NCBI RefSeq assembly: GCF_030676415.1
Contig: NZ_JAUUTW010000013.1
Location: 1-64,000, forward strand
Direction: 5' to 3'
DNA length: 64,000 nt
From: Peribacillus frigoritolerans
GTDB taxonomy: Bacteria; Bacillota; Bacilli; Bacillales; DSM-1321
Below are positions 1 to 8,386 of the stretch, one piece after another (position 1 is the stretch's first letter; each line of letters opens with the position of its first letter). Position numbers and translations under genes: made by a program. The notes beneath the pieces were generated by a model. It worked only from the letters and a program-made list of their open reading frames with translations. It did not search any database and was not told where the DNA came from.

Positions 1-68
1 TCATAATAAAATCCTGCCAATAATTCTAACGGTAATTCATCGTAAAGGGAACTTTTTTTGTTCTCCAT
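1..68 (-). CDS. N-terminus of an unidentified protein (runs off the left edge)
   Basis: A minus-strand ATG at 68 is preceded by a good ribosome binding site (GAGGAGG, 7 bases upstream). The visible 22 codons begin MENKKSSLYDELPLELLAG and run off the window. The composition suggests a small soluble cytoplasmic protein. I do not recognise the family and give no function. Confidence 0.5.
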   Translation of the reverse strand, partial: MENKKSSLYDELPLELLAGFYY

Positions 69-795
69 AAAGCACCTCCTCATTCTACAATAAAACTAGC
101 ATACATATTTGTAATAAAAACATAAGGGGTTTTAAGGGGAGCTTTCAAGCTAGGGAAACCCTGAATTTGACCGAATACAGAGTTTTTTTGTATTTAATAA
201 CATGATTGATGAATCACTGTTTCCTATTCGGAAGAAGCTAGCTGTTGCATAAAATAGGGGATTTCTTCTATGTACTGTTCCGGGTATTGGCCCCACCTAC
301 GCCAGATACTATGACGGCCACGCATGCCATCCAACCTATTATCATCATAAAAGAAAGCGCTTACATTGTCAAGAATTTCATTTGGAAATACGAGCAAAAA
401 CCTCTTGGTATGATAAAAGGATGACAGGCTGATAGGATGAAGGGGCTAAAATTAACAAAATCAGCAGATTTATTATTTTAATAATATCCAAAAAAGAAAA
501 TGTTGTATTTCACAAAAATGGTTGAGCGCCGTTTAAAGCTAAAAAATTTCCGAAATTGTCGGTATAGCATTGTTACACCCGTTCGTAAAAGTACAATTTT
601 GCGAACGGTTCGATTTCTTTATAAAACAGCCAGTTTTCACGTTCATTTAAGTGCGAAAACAGTTTACGAACGTTCACGAACTCATATTCACTTTTACGAA
701 CTTCCTGAAAGTATTGCCGATACATAAAATCCATTTCACAGAAAAACATATAATAATAAAGGTTCTGGGGGCCAAAGAAAGTATTCTCTATATGA
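69..795. other. Long stretch without an intact gene
   Basis: Apart from the frame fragment at 224-430, no convincing gene is present. Between 581 and 701 several copies of GAAC/GTTC occur, including TTACGAAC three times. Short open frames here overlap on both strands and lack ribosome binding sites, so they look like chance. Confidence 0.5.
224..430 (-). pseudogene. C-terminal fragment of an unidentified protein
   Basis: An open minus-strand frame without a start codon ends at the stop at 224-226. Its residues are protein-like: it is rich in aromatics, with a DDNRLDGMRGRHS stretch followed by RRWGQYPEQYIEEIPYF. It looks like the tail of a decayed gene. The family is not recognised. Possible chance coding is the main doubt. 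Confidence 0.3.
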
Positions 796-1538
796 TAAGC
801 CGAAAAAATCAACAAGCTAAAGGTTGCGGAATTCCGTCGCGAGCGGATATGGCCAAAGCACGAGCTGACCAAGCTTACGATCTTGAAACGGCCAGATCTA
901 AACAGGAAGTAACAGAGCGAGGAAAAAGAAATCCTTCGCCGTGAAAAGCAATATGATACAGAAGTGAAGAAAAAGGCGGATGCCGACCGTTATGCGGTAG
1001 AGCAGGCAGCCTCTGCGAACAAGATGAAACAGATAACAGAAGCGGATGCCGTTAAGTATAAAATTGAAGCCATGGCGAAAGCGGAACGTGTTCGGATGGA
1101 CGGTCTTGCTAAAACGGACGCACAAAGGGCGCAAGGTACGGCAGAAGCGGAAATTATCCGGTTAAAAAGGGTAGCAGAGGCAGAAGCCTATCAGAAGATC
1201 GCTGAAGCTTTTGAACAGTTTGGACAAGCGGCCGTAATGGACATGATTTTGAAAATGCTGCCGGAGTATGCAAAACAAGTGGCAAGTCCGCTTAGTAATA
1301 TAGACAAGATTACTGTAGTGGATACAGGTGGAAACGGTGTGAATGGCGGGGCTAATAAAGTGACTGGATATGCAACGGATTTAATGGCAACATTGCAGGA
1401 GTCATTAGAGGCATCTTCGGGAATTGAAGTCAAAGACTTGCTTGAGAATTTCTCGGGAAAGCAGAATTTATCATTTCCACCATCAACCAGGAGAATGTCG
1501 AAGCGAACATGAATATGGCAGCAGCGAAGGAAGTGTAA
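796..1538 (+). pseudogene. floT: Decayed flotillin gene, copy A
   Basis: Translated pieces match the alanine/glutamate-rich C-terminal half of FloT/YuaG flotillin, the scaffold of bacterial membrane microdomains. The coiled-coil part is seen as ADMAKARADQAYDLETARSK, then KKADADRYAVEQ, and the conserved tail as AFEQFGQAAVMDMILKMLP. The N-terminal membrane anchor and SPFH/PHB domain are missing. The frame shifts near 920-960 and again near 1478, where the last residues change register. An internal deletion joins the two coiled-coil pieces. There is no usable start. A shorter copy of the tail lies at 25,616-25,814 with the same downstream DNA, so both are relics of a duplicated segment. Confidence 0.85.
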
Positions 1539-1738
1539 CAGGGGAAAATAAAATGAAGGAAGGTAAGAGCTACTTGTATGCTCTTACCTTTTTTTGAATC
1601 GTGTTCATTTAAATAAGGAATGATCAATTTATCTGGCCTATTATACTTAAAAAATATGGTCGTCATACTCGGTTTTTAAGTCATTTATCAGCTTTTGTTT
1701 TTGGTGGGAATGATGAAAGCAATTAAAGTAAAAGGAAG
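1306..1738 (+). repeat. Copy A of a duplicated flotillin-tail segment
   Basis: This segment and 25,616-26,012 are diverged direct copies. Both contain the flotillin tail, the same terminator stem (GGTAAGAGC/GCTCTTACC), and about 140 bases beyond it that match the 3' half of the 90-aa minus-strand gene at 25,921. Copy A retains about 40-60 bases (the ANKVTGYATDLMATLQ region) that copy B has lost. Confidence 0.8.
1562..1595 (+). terminator. Intrinsic terminator of the flotillin remnant
   Basis: A perfect 9-bp stem (GGTAAGAGC with GCTCTTACC) with a 9-base loop is followed by seven T. It sits 23 bases after the flotillin stop codon and is conserved in copy B. Confidence 0.85.
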
Positions 1739-1991
1739 TGAGAGTTCACCCTTGTCAAAAGCCAGTTATTGTTCTCGAAAAAATCATTGCATCTGGTCGT
1801 GAGAAAAGTGTTTATTTGATACAGGTATTTTAGTATTGAGGGACTGTTACATGCCCTAGCTTGATGGGCATGTGGCGGTATACCTTTAACATCATTTTTC
1901 TTTTTTTGTATGAGTTTTTTTTGTGCGACGGGTAGTTGCACATTTGCAGGAAACAGCAAGATATAACTTGGATAACAAGTCTACCATCAGT

Positions 1992-2023
1992 AAAAAAGGG
2001 AGCTTGTTTTAAAACAAACTCCC
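1992..2023 (-). terminator. Intrinsic terminator of the isochorismatase gene
   Basis: GGGAGCTTGTTTT pairs with AAAACAAACTCCC (one mismatch). Read on the minus strand it is followed by six T, 22 bases past the stop of the minus-strand gene ending at 2045. Confidence 0.8.
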
Positions 2024-2044
2024 ACTTATAATAAATTATTGGTT

Positions 2045-2611
2045 CTACAAGGTTGTGTTAGTTTTTTTTTGCAGGAAATCCTCGGTCGAAATTACATTGG
2101 CATACATACCGTTAAGTGCACTGACAAACGCATAATGAACCTGTTCAGCTGGAACGACCTTATCTTGATAAGATAAGTCTCTGGTCGCACATGCATCTTC
2201 AATAAGTGTAGTTTCAAAGCCTAGATCCACTGCAGCTCTGACTGTGGCATCAATGCACATATGCGTCATCATACCTACAATCACTAGCTTGGTTACTCCT
2301 TTTTCTTTTAATTTGCTTTCTAATTCAGTCTTTAAAAAACTGTTAGGGAAATGTTTTATGATAATGCTTTCGTGTTCTAATGGTAGAACAGCCTCATTTA
2401 GTTTAACTCCCTCCGTATTCGGAAGAAAGAAGCCTAACCCTGGATCACTTGCGATATGCTGGACATGAAAAATATTATCTTTGTTATTCTGTCTAAACCA
2501 TTCAAGAACTTTAGCAGCATTAGCGGCTGCTTTTTCAGGGTTGCGTAATTCCATCTTTCCATTTGGAAAATAGTCATTTTGAATATCGACAATGATTAAA
2601 GCTGTGCTCAT
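2045..2611 (-). CDS. Isochorismatase-family cysteine hydrolase
   Basis: A 188-residue protein of the isochorismatase-like fold, which hydrolyses amides or vinyl ethers with a Cys nucleophile in the cytoplasm (nicotinamidase, N-carbamoyl hydrolases and relatives). The Asp-Lys-Cys triad is readable: D9 in IVDIQNDYF, K86 in IIIKHFPNSF and C119 in MMTHMCIDA, the last being the family signature. Length is normal. I chose the ATG at 2611 because a good site (AGAGGTGG) lies just upstream, although the frame is open to 2713. It is divergent from an Lrp-type regulator starting 120 bases away, which probably controls it. The substrate cannot be read from the sequence. Confidence 0.9.
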   Translation of the reverse strand: MSTALIIVDIQNDYFPNGKMELRNPEKAAANAAKVLEWFRQNNKDNIFHVQHIASDPGLGFFLPNTEGVKLNEAVLPLEHESIIIKHFPNSFLKTELESKLKEKGVTKLVIVGMMTHMCIDATVRAAVDLGFETTLIEDACATRDLSYQDKVVPAEQVHYAFVSALNGMYANVISTEDFLQKKTNTTL

Positions 2612-2730
2612 TTTTTCCACCTCTTTAAAAAATTTTAGTACAATATAATGATAAATGATATATTGATTTCTATCGATACTTTGATGAAACACTTTTATAT
2701 CAAAGCATTTCATGGTGAAAGGAATTTATT

Positions 2731-3174
2731 ATGGAACTTGATAACATTGATTTTCAAATCCTTCGGTTATTATCTGAAAATTCACGTATTCAATGGAAAG
2801 ATTTAGGTGAAAAAATTCATATGACGGGACAAGCAGTAGGAAATCGTATTAAAAAACTTGAGGAAAATGGTGTAATTAAAGCCTACTCTCTAATAGTCGA
2901 TGAAATGAAATTAGGACTTTCTTATACAGCATTTGTCATTATTTATATGAAAACAGCAAACCATGATTCGTTTATACGTTTTATTAATGATAGAAATGAG
3001 ATAGTTGAAGCTCACCGAGTATCGGGAGAAGGCTGTTACCATTTAAAAATAAAAGTTAACTCTCAAGAACTATTGAATCTTTTTCTTAATAAAATTCTCG
3101 ATTATGGGAACTATTCTTTATATCTATCAATACAAGAGATTAAGCAACATAATCCGTTGACTGCCACAATATAA
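2731..3174 (+). CDS. Lrp/AsnC-family transcriptional regulator
   Basis: 147 residues with the family's two parts: an N-terminal winged helix-turn-helix (about residues 4-60, including MTGQAVGNRIKKLEENGVI) and a C-terminal RAM ligand-binding domain (about 65-145). It begins MELDNIDFQILRLLSENSR, the standard Lrp opening. These proteins form octamers and bind DNA in response to amino acids. The gene is divergent from the isochorismatase-like hydrolase, suggesting local control of that gene. The region between them (2612-2730) is AT rich and should hold both promoters and the operator. Confidence 0.92.
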   Translation: MELDNIDFQILRLLSENSRIQWKDLGEKIHMTGQAVGNRIKKLEENGVIKAYSLIVDEMKLGLSYTAFVIIYMKTANHDSFIRFINDRNEIVEAHRVSGEGCYHLKIKVNSQELLNLFLNKILDYGNYSLYLSIQEIKQHNPLTATI

Positions 3175-3551
3175 TAAATATATTTTTATTCTTAGGAGGA
3201 TAATGTATGCCCAATCGTCTTGAATCGTTCCAAGTATGGGATGGGCGACTGGAACAGTAGCAATGGGAATAGTCTTTTTATGTATCGTAGATCCAGAAGG
3301 GAAAGTAAAACGCTAGATGATACTTGTTTTATTAAAATACTTCCAAGAACCCTTACACCCTTACTGAACTAATAGGTGCATACTTCAAAAAGGGAGGTTG
3401 CTGAGGCAGCCTTTTTCTTTTGGAACAAAACGGGGCAGGTTAGCATTCCTGTAGTTCGTTATTTTTCAGCTTCGAAAAAAACAGGGCTCCTTAGTAAGAG
3501 ATGAGTAAGACACCACTCTAACCCAAAACCTTAGGGGGAACCCTAATATGA
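3175..3551. other. Debris between the Lrp gene and the IS110 remnant
   Basis: A ribosome binding site and ATG at 3198-3207 open a frame of only 17 codons. An adjacent frame reads WATGTVAMGIVFLCIVDPEG before a stop at about 3315, which may be a scrap of a membrane protein. No intact gene is present. A terminator stem lies at 3395-3420. Confidence 0.4.
3395..3420 (+). terminator. Intrinsic terminator
   Basis: GGTTGC, a TGAG loop and GCAGCC are followed by TTTTTCTTTT. It probably ends transcripts from the Lrp gene. Confidence 0.7.
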
Positions 3552-3824
3552 ATGTTTAAAATGCGAGATAAACAAAATCAACTAATCGAGAGAAATTCCG
3601 ATAAACACCTTGTTGTTAGAGTGGATATTGCCCAACAATTACATGTGCTAGAGCAGGTGAATTTCCGTGGAATTATGTCGGAGATCCACTTGCATAAATA
3701 ATGAAGATGGATTTGCTAGTTTATTAAAATGGATGGAAAAGCTTCAAAGATTAAATAAACTTGAGGTAGCCATCGAGGAAATGAAACCTACAGGCCATTA
3801 CTGGATGTTCCCTTTGCATTTGTA
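3552..3824 (+). pseudogene. IS110-family transposase, N-terminal fragment
   Basis: The frame starts MFKMRDKQNQLIERNSDKH, then VVRVDIAQQLHV, and after a shift near 3700 continues ASLLKWMEKLQRLNKLEVA and PTGHYWM. These are the N-terminal DEDD (RuvC-like) motifs of IS110 transposases: the D in VxVDIA and the E/PTGHYW block. The expected EPTG reads KPTG here, the catalytic C-terminal Ser domain is absent and a frameshift splits the frame, so it is inactive. Confidence 0.8.
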
Positions 3825-3860
3825 ATCTTTTTATCTATAGACTCCAATCAAGTAACAGCA

Positions 3861-4151
3861 TTGGTTTATAAAGTGCAGTTACGCCCACCAAGTTTTGCAC
3901 GAACTAATGTAAGTATTCTTGGGGTACACCTTCCAGAACCATCTTCTTATTGGATATACGATAGCTATGAAGGTTTTGCTTTTATACCAGACGAAATTAG
4001 TTGGCGTTTCAGGCTTTATCTTTCTCCAGAAAAAGATAGTCCAACTTGGGCTGGAAGATTTGATGAAATTACAGCGAAAATGGAAAATGTAGAAGTGCAG
4101 GTGCGTCTCTCTAATTCAAAAACAAGAAGTAATATCAACTACTGTAAGTAG
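3861..4151 (+). CDS. Hypothetical protein, probably 5'-truncated
   Basis: 96 residues from a GTG/TTG-type start without a convincing ribosome binding site. The frame is open further upstream, across the junction with the IS110 remnant, which suggests the true N-terminus was lost. It contains no membrane segment. A stretch reads YWIYDSYEGFAFIPDEISWRFRLYLSPEKD and ends in an RSN-rich tail over the IS630 remnant on the other strand. The family is not recognised. Confidence 0.35.
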   Translation: MVYKVQLRPPSFARTNVSILGVHLPEPSSYWIYDSYEGFAFIPDEISWRFRLYLSPEKDSPTWAGRFDEITAKMENVEVQVRLSNSKTRSNINYCK

Positions 4152-4463
4152 CAGGTTTTTTATCAACGATCAGCTGATAGAGTTCCTGTTCTTGCTCCTC
4201 TGTCAATTGACAAGGTCCTCCAGGAGATTGTCCGGGAACTAGGCCATTTAATCGGTTAGCTCGATAGCCAGTATATAATTGTACAGCGTTTGCTGGGTAG
4301 ATCCTATCATATCGGCGATTTCCGCATAGTTTCGACCCTTTAAAATAAATCAAGATACATTGGTAGCGTTAAAACATCCGTAAATCTTTTAAACCGTGCA
4401 AGCATTTTTTTATTTCTTGGATTTCTGGGTTAAGGGTTCCTTTTGAATGGTTTTCATCATTTG
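4140..4463 (-). pseudogene. IS630-family transposase, N-terminal fragment
   Basis: The minus-strand frame contains GYRANRLNGLVPGQSPGGP followed by QLTEEQEQELYQLIVDKKPA, the helix-turn-helix to linker region typical of IS630 transposases. The likely original ATG is at about 4463 with a ribosome binding site (GGAGGTAG), but stops and a shift separate it from the conserved part. The DDE catalytic domain is absent. The remnant abuts the 96-aa frame on the other strand. Confidence 0.75.
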
Positions 4464-4563
4464 ACTACCTCCACATAGGTATGATTGGTTACCTATAAGA
4501 ACTAGACAAACATTCCCAAAAACCTTTAATTCCATTTATATAGTGATTGATCACACACTAAGA

Positions 4564-5655
4564 TTATTGTATTTCTAACTCTTTGACAGTTTCGCCTTCA
4601 ATTAATATTGGTTGATAATAGGTTTCGTTTGGTAAATCCTTCTTTCCTTGTAATTTCTTAATGACCCAATCAGCTGCATCATGTCCCATATGTTCTTGTG
4701 GGTGTGTCAATGTCGTTAGTTTGATATTAGCATTTTTCGCAATATAAGAATTGTCTTGGCCAATAATTGATAATTGTTCGGGAATAGAAATATCAAGTTG
4801 TCTGCATACATTTGCTACTTCCAACCCTACCTCGTCGTTATAGCAAACAATGGCAGTCAACACGTCTCTATTTTCATTTAGGAACCCTTTCAAGTTCGTG
4901 TATAGGTCTAGCTTCGTTTCTGTAGTATACGAAAGCAATTGCTCTGGTTGAAAGCGTAATTTGGCTTCTCCAAGTGCTTTTATATATCCCTTCATTCGAT
5001 ACTTTCCTTGTAAATCATCCATTTTCGAAATGAGTCCAATTTGGGTGTGTCCTTTCGAAATCAATTCTTTTGTTGCGAGATAGCTTGACTGCACATCATC
5101 TAGGCAAAAGAAAGGAACCTCTAATTCTTCATAAAAAGCGTTGATCATGATGAATGGAACCTCTTGTTCCTTAAACAATAGGTAGTAAGCGATGTTGGGA
5201 TTGTATAGATTGCTTTTTGTAGGTTCAATAATCAAACCATCCACGCCAAATGACAACATCATTTCCAAGGCTTTTTTTTCTTGTTCGACATCATTATTTG
5301 TACTGGCCAATAGTAACGAATAATTATCTTCATTCAATCTTCTTTCAATTCCGCGGATAATAGAAGGGAAAATATAATCAGAAATGTAGGTCGTGATTAC
5401 ACCGATCGTTTTATTTTTGGAATTGCCACCAGATTTTGATTGATATTGGTTACTAACATATGTACCAGATCCTTTTTCACTTCTTAAGAATCCCTCGTTT
5501 GATAATTCTAAAATGGACTTTCGTACAGTGTGTCGGCTAACGTTGTACATTTCTTGCATGGCGGTTTCAGTAGGGATTTGTTCCCCTACACTATATTCAC
5601 CTGTAAGGATTTTATTTTTTAAATCATCAATGATTACCTGATACTTTGGTTTCAT
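4564..5655 (-). CDS. araR: Arabinose operon repressor AraR
   Basis: 363 residues combining an N-terminal GntR-type winged helix (about 1-70, TETAMQEMYNVSRHTVRKSI) with a C-terminal LacI/GalR-type sugar-binding domain (about 80-360), the AraR architecture of Bacillus. AraR binds palindromic operators and releases them when L-arabinose binds. The gene is divergent from araB. AraR-box-like palindromes lie in its own upstream region (5707-5722) and over the araB promoter (5919-5934), so autoregulation and control of the catabolic genes are both expected. Length and start (ATG at 5655, RBS AAGTGAGG) are normal. Confidence 0.93.
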   Translation of the reverse strand: MKPKYQVIIDDLKNKILTGEYSVGEQIPTETAMQEMYNVSRHTVRKSILELSNEGFLRSEKGSGTYVSNQYQSKSGGNSKNKTIGVITTYISDYIFPSIIRGIERRLNEDNYSLLLASTNNDVEQEKKALEMMLSFGVDGLIIEPTKSNLYNPNIAYYLLFKEQEVPFIMINAFYEELEVPFFCLDDVQSSYLATKELISKGHTQIGLISKMDDLQGKYRMKGYIKALGEAKLRFQPEQLLSYTTETKLDLYTNLKGFLNENRDVLTAIVCYNDEVGLEVANVCRQLDISIPEQLSIIGQDNSYIAKNANIKLTTLTHPQEHMGHDAADWVIKKLQGKKDLPNETYYQPILIEGETVKELEIQ

Positions 5656-5706
5656 TAAACCTCACTTCTTTCATAGTTGTTTGCATTCTAATTAAATGCT
5701 TAAAAT

Positions 5707-5722
5707 ATTTGTGCGGACATAT
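5707..5722. promoter_or_regulatory. Probable AraR operator of araR
   Basis: ATTTGTGCGGACATAT differs at one outer position from the AraR box pattern ATTTGTnCGnACAAAT. It lies 52 bases upstream of the araR start codon, suited to autoregulation. Confidence 0.65.
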
Positions 5723-5913
5723 TTTAACATAGTTTTGATTAAATTAAAACAAATCGCCTTAGTTTTTTGTATAAATTATTGAAAAGTTATAAATTCCTCC
5801 TATTTACCACTTAGGTTTTATGTCATATAAATTCCTTTATTCCTATTTTACTAACTTTATGGTGAGGATGGAGGGTTTTCCTCGGAAGTTGTAAGTATAA
5901 ATATTACTGACTG

Positions 5914-5942
5914 TTGACAAATGTACGTACAAAAAATATAAT
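5914..5942 (+). promoter_or_regulatory. Sigma-A promoter of araBDA
   Basis: Perfect -35 TTGACA (5914-5919) and perfect -10 TATAAT (5937-5942) are separated by 17 bases. It lies about 60 bases before the araB start. Such a consensus promoter needs tight repression, which the AraR palindrome in the spacer explains. Confidence 0.88.
5919..5934. promoter_or_regulatory. AraR operator in the araB promoter spacer
   Basis: AAATGTACGTACAAAA contains the perfect palindrome TGTACGTACA and fits the AraR box. It occupies the spacer between -35 and -10, so bound AraR would block RNA polymerase. Confidence 0.8.
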
Positions 5943-5977
5943 ATGGTTGTTAATAAATTTAAGCGCCTCCTTTTTAT

Positions 5978-5991
5978 TGAAAGCGCTGTCA
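5978..5991 (+). promoter_or_regulatory. Catabolite-responsive element (cre) upstream of araB
   Basis: TGAAAGCGCTGTCA fits the CcpA consensus TGWAANCGNTNWCA at every position. It lies downstream of the -10 box and touches the araB ribosome binding site (AGGAGGGGG at 5991), a roadblock position for glucose repression by CcpA. Confidence 0.88.
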
Positions 5992-6005
5992 GGAGGGGGA
6001 TTAAC

Positions 6006-7616
6006 GTGCAAACGAATCGATTAAAAATTAAACAAGCGATTACCGAGGGAGAAACTTCACTTGGAATTGAGTTTGGATCCACACGTATTAAAGCGGTGTT
6101 GATTGATAATCGTTATGAAACAATCGCATCTGGAAGTTATGAGTGGGAGAACCTCTTAGAAGATGGAATTTGGACGTACAACTTAGTGGATATTATCACT
6201 GGTCTGCAAACAGCTTATAGTGAAATGAAGCAAGAAGTTGAACGAAATTACGGAATTACAATTCGGAAAATAGGTTCTATTGGATTTTCTGCAATGATGC
6301 ATGGGTATATGGCTTTTGACAGTACAGGGGAGCTACTTGTTCCGTTTCGAACTTGGCGTAACTCAACAACTGGTGTTGCAGCAAAAGAATTAACTAATCA
6401 ATTTCAATTTAATATCCCTGAACGATGGAGTATTGCTCACCTTTATCAAGCAATATTAAATGAAGAGAAACATTTGCCTCGCATTGATTGTATTACGACT
6501 TTGGCTGGATACATTCACTGGTTATTGACGGGTAATAAAGCAATTGGCATTGGAGATGCTTCAGGCATGTTCCCAATTGATGAATCAACGCAAGATTACA
6601 ATGAATCAATGGTCAAGCAGTTTGACGATTTAATTGCGTTGAAAGGTTATCCTTGGAAGCTAAAAGAGATTCTCCCTAAAGTCTACATATCTGGCGAGCA
6701 AGCGGGTGAATTAACCGAAATTGGAGCGAAAATCCTGGATAGATCAAGAAATTTACAAACAGGCACTCCAATTTGCCCACCAGAAGGAGATGCTGGAACT
6801 GGAATGGTTGCTACTAATAGTGTGAGGAAACGTACCGGAAACGTCTCAGTAGGAACTTCCGTTTTTGCCATGATTGTACTAGAGAAAGAACTTTCAAAAG
6901 TATATCCAGAAATTGATTTGGTAACTACACCAAACGGAAGTCCAGTTGGAATGGTTCACGCGAATAACTGTTCAAGTGATCTTAATGCTTGGCTGGGATT
7001 GTTCCGTGAATTTTCTGAGGCAATGGGACAAAAGGTTGATACAAATAAATTATTTGAAGTAATGTTGAATAAGGCTTTGGAAGCGGATCCAGATGGTGGA
7101 GGTTTGCTTAGCTACGGTTATTTCTCAGGTGAAAATATCACAGGATTAGAAAAAGGGCGACCATTATTTGTACGCTCGCCTGAGAGTCATTTCAATTTAG
7201 CAAACTTCATGCGGACGCACCTTTTTACTGCTTTCGGTGCTTTGAAAATCGGAATGGGTATTTTGACAAAGGAAGAAAATGTTGCAATTGATCGTATTTT
7301 GGCTCACGGTGGTTTATTTAAAACCCCTCTTGTTGGACAAAAAATTGTTGCCGCTGCAATGAATACTCCAGTATCAATTATGTCAACAGCAGGAGAAGGC
7401 GGCGCGTGGGGAATGGCGATTCTTGCATCTTACATGATGAATAAAGATCAAAAAGAAAGTTTAGAAGACTTCCTCGACAAAAAAGTATTCGAAGAGGTTG
7501 ATGGGCAAGAAATTTATCCTGATCAAGTAGATGTTAAAGGATTTGAAGCATTTATTGAAAGATACAGGAAGGGTTTAGTGATTGAGCAGGCCGCTGTAGA
7601 CAATTTGATGTTATGA
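6006..7616 (+). CDS. araB: Ribulokinase, FGGY family (Lactobacillales-type AraB)
   Basis: A 536-residue FGGY carbohydrate kinase that phosphorylates L-ribulose with ATP, the second step of L-arabinose breakdown. The first ATP-binding motif is [12 protein letters not shown] near residue 20, the sugar-binding region has [12 protein letters not shown], and the second domain has [14 protein letters not shown] and [14 protein letters not shown]. The GTG at 6006 is chosen because AGGAGGGGG lies 6 bases upstream. The frame is open to 5943, but that ATG overlaps the promoter. Its sequence resembles the short AraB of lactobacilli, not the roughly 560-residue B. subtilis enzyme. It is first in an operon with araD and araA. 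Confidence 0.92.
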   Translation: MQTNRLKIKQAITEGETSLGIEFGSTRIKAVLIDNRYETIASGSYEWENLLEDGIWTYNLVDIITGLQTAYSEMKQEVERNYGITIRKIGSIGFSAMMHGYMAFDSTGELLVPFRTWRNSTTGVAAKELTNQFQFNIPERWSIAHLYQAILNEEKHLPRIDCITTLAGYIHWLLTGNKAIGIGDASGMFPIDESTQDYNESMVKQFDDLIALKGYPWKLKEILPKVYISGEQAGELTEIGAKILDRSRNLQTGTPICPPEGDAGTGMVATNSVRKRTGNVSVGTSVFAMIVLEKELSKVYPEIDLVTTPNGSPVGMVHANNCSSDLNAWLGLFREFSEAMGQKVDTNKLFEVMLNKALEADPDGGGLLSYGYFSGENITGLEKGRPLFVRSPESHFNLANFMRTHLFTAFGALKIGMGILTKEENVAIDRILAHGGLFKTPLVGQKIVAAAMNTPVSIMSTAGEGGAWGMAILASYMMNKDQKESLEDFLDKKVFEEVDGQEIYPDQVDVKGFEAFIERYRKGLVIEQAAVDNLML

Positions 7617-7638
7617 GTGGAAAACTGGAGGGATTGAC

Positions 7639-8334
7639 GTGTTAGAACAACTGAAAGAAGAGGTATTTCAAGCAAATTTGGACTTGCCTAAATATGGACT
7701 CGTGAAATATACATGGGGAAATGCAAGTGCCATTGATCGTGAAAGTGGTTTATTTGTTATCAAACCTAGTGGTGTTGATTACGAAACGATGAAAGCCAGT
7801 GATATGGTTGTTGTTGATTTAGATGGCAATGTTGTTGAAGGAGAGTTGAGGCCTTCATCAGATACAGCGACTCACGCAGTACTTTATAAGTATTATCAAG
7901 AAATCGGCGGCATTGTGCATACTCATTCAACTTGGGCAACAATCTGGGCTCAAGCAGGCCTTGATGTTCCAGCGATGGGGACCACTCATGCAGACACATT
8001 TTACGGATCCGTCCCATGTGCCCGATACCTAACACAAGAGGAGATTGATCGTGGGTACGAAGTGGAGACTGGGAAGTTAATCATCGAAACATTTGAAGAT
8101 CGTGGGTTAGACATTTTAGCCGTTCCTGGTGTCTTACTTCATGGTCATGGTCCGTTTACTTGGGGCAAAGATGCAAAATCCGCCGTAATGAATAGTGTGG
8201 TGTTGGATGAAGTTTCGAAAATGAATTTATTTACACGGGAATTAAATCATTTTGCAAAAGAATTACCACAAAATATTTTGGATAAACACTATTTACGAAA
8301 ACATGGAAAATATGCTTATTACGGTCAAAAGTAA
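7639..8334 (+). CDS. araD: L-ribulose-5-phosphate 4-epimerase
   Basis: 231 residues of the class II aldolase/epimerase family. The enzyme converts L-ribulose 5-phosphate to D-xylulose 5-phosphate, linking arabinose to the pentose phosphate pathway. Visible motifs are [20 protein letters not shown] (substrate phosphate loop), the zinc ligands HTHS near residue 95 and HGHGPF near 171, and the catalytic region [15 protein letters not shown]. The GTG start at 7639 follows GGAGGGA. The gene lies 22 bases after araB in the same operon. Length equals the family norm. Confidence 0.95.
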   Translation: MLEQLKEEVFQANLDLPKYGLVKYTWGNASAIDRESGLFVIKPSGVDYETMKASDMVVVDLDGNVVEGELRPSSDTATHAVLYKYYQEIGGIVHTHSTWATIWAQAGLDVPAMGTTHADTFYGSVPCARYLTQEEIDRGYEVETGKLIIETFEDRGLDILAVPGVLLHGHGPFTWGKDAKSAVMNSVVLDEVSKMNLFTRELNHFAKELPQNILDKHYLRKHGKYAYYGQK

Positions 8335-8386
8335 GATTAACTCTATCAATTTACCAAACCATTAGAATGAAGAAAAGAGGATTATT

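Noticed and set aside
581..701. LexA (SOS) operators suspected from CGAAC/GTTCG elements
   Set aside because: No pair has the required four-base spacing of CGAAC-N4-GTTCG.
3198..3320. Short frames after the Lrp gene read as a small transporter
   Set aside because: A good ribosome binding site exists, but the frame stops after 17 codons and the adjacent frame matches no family convincingly.
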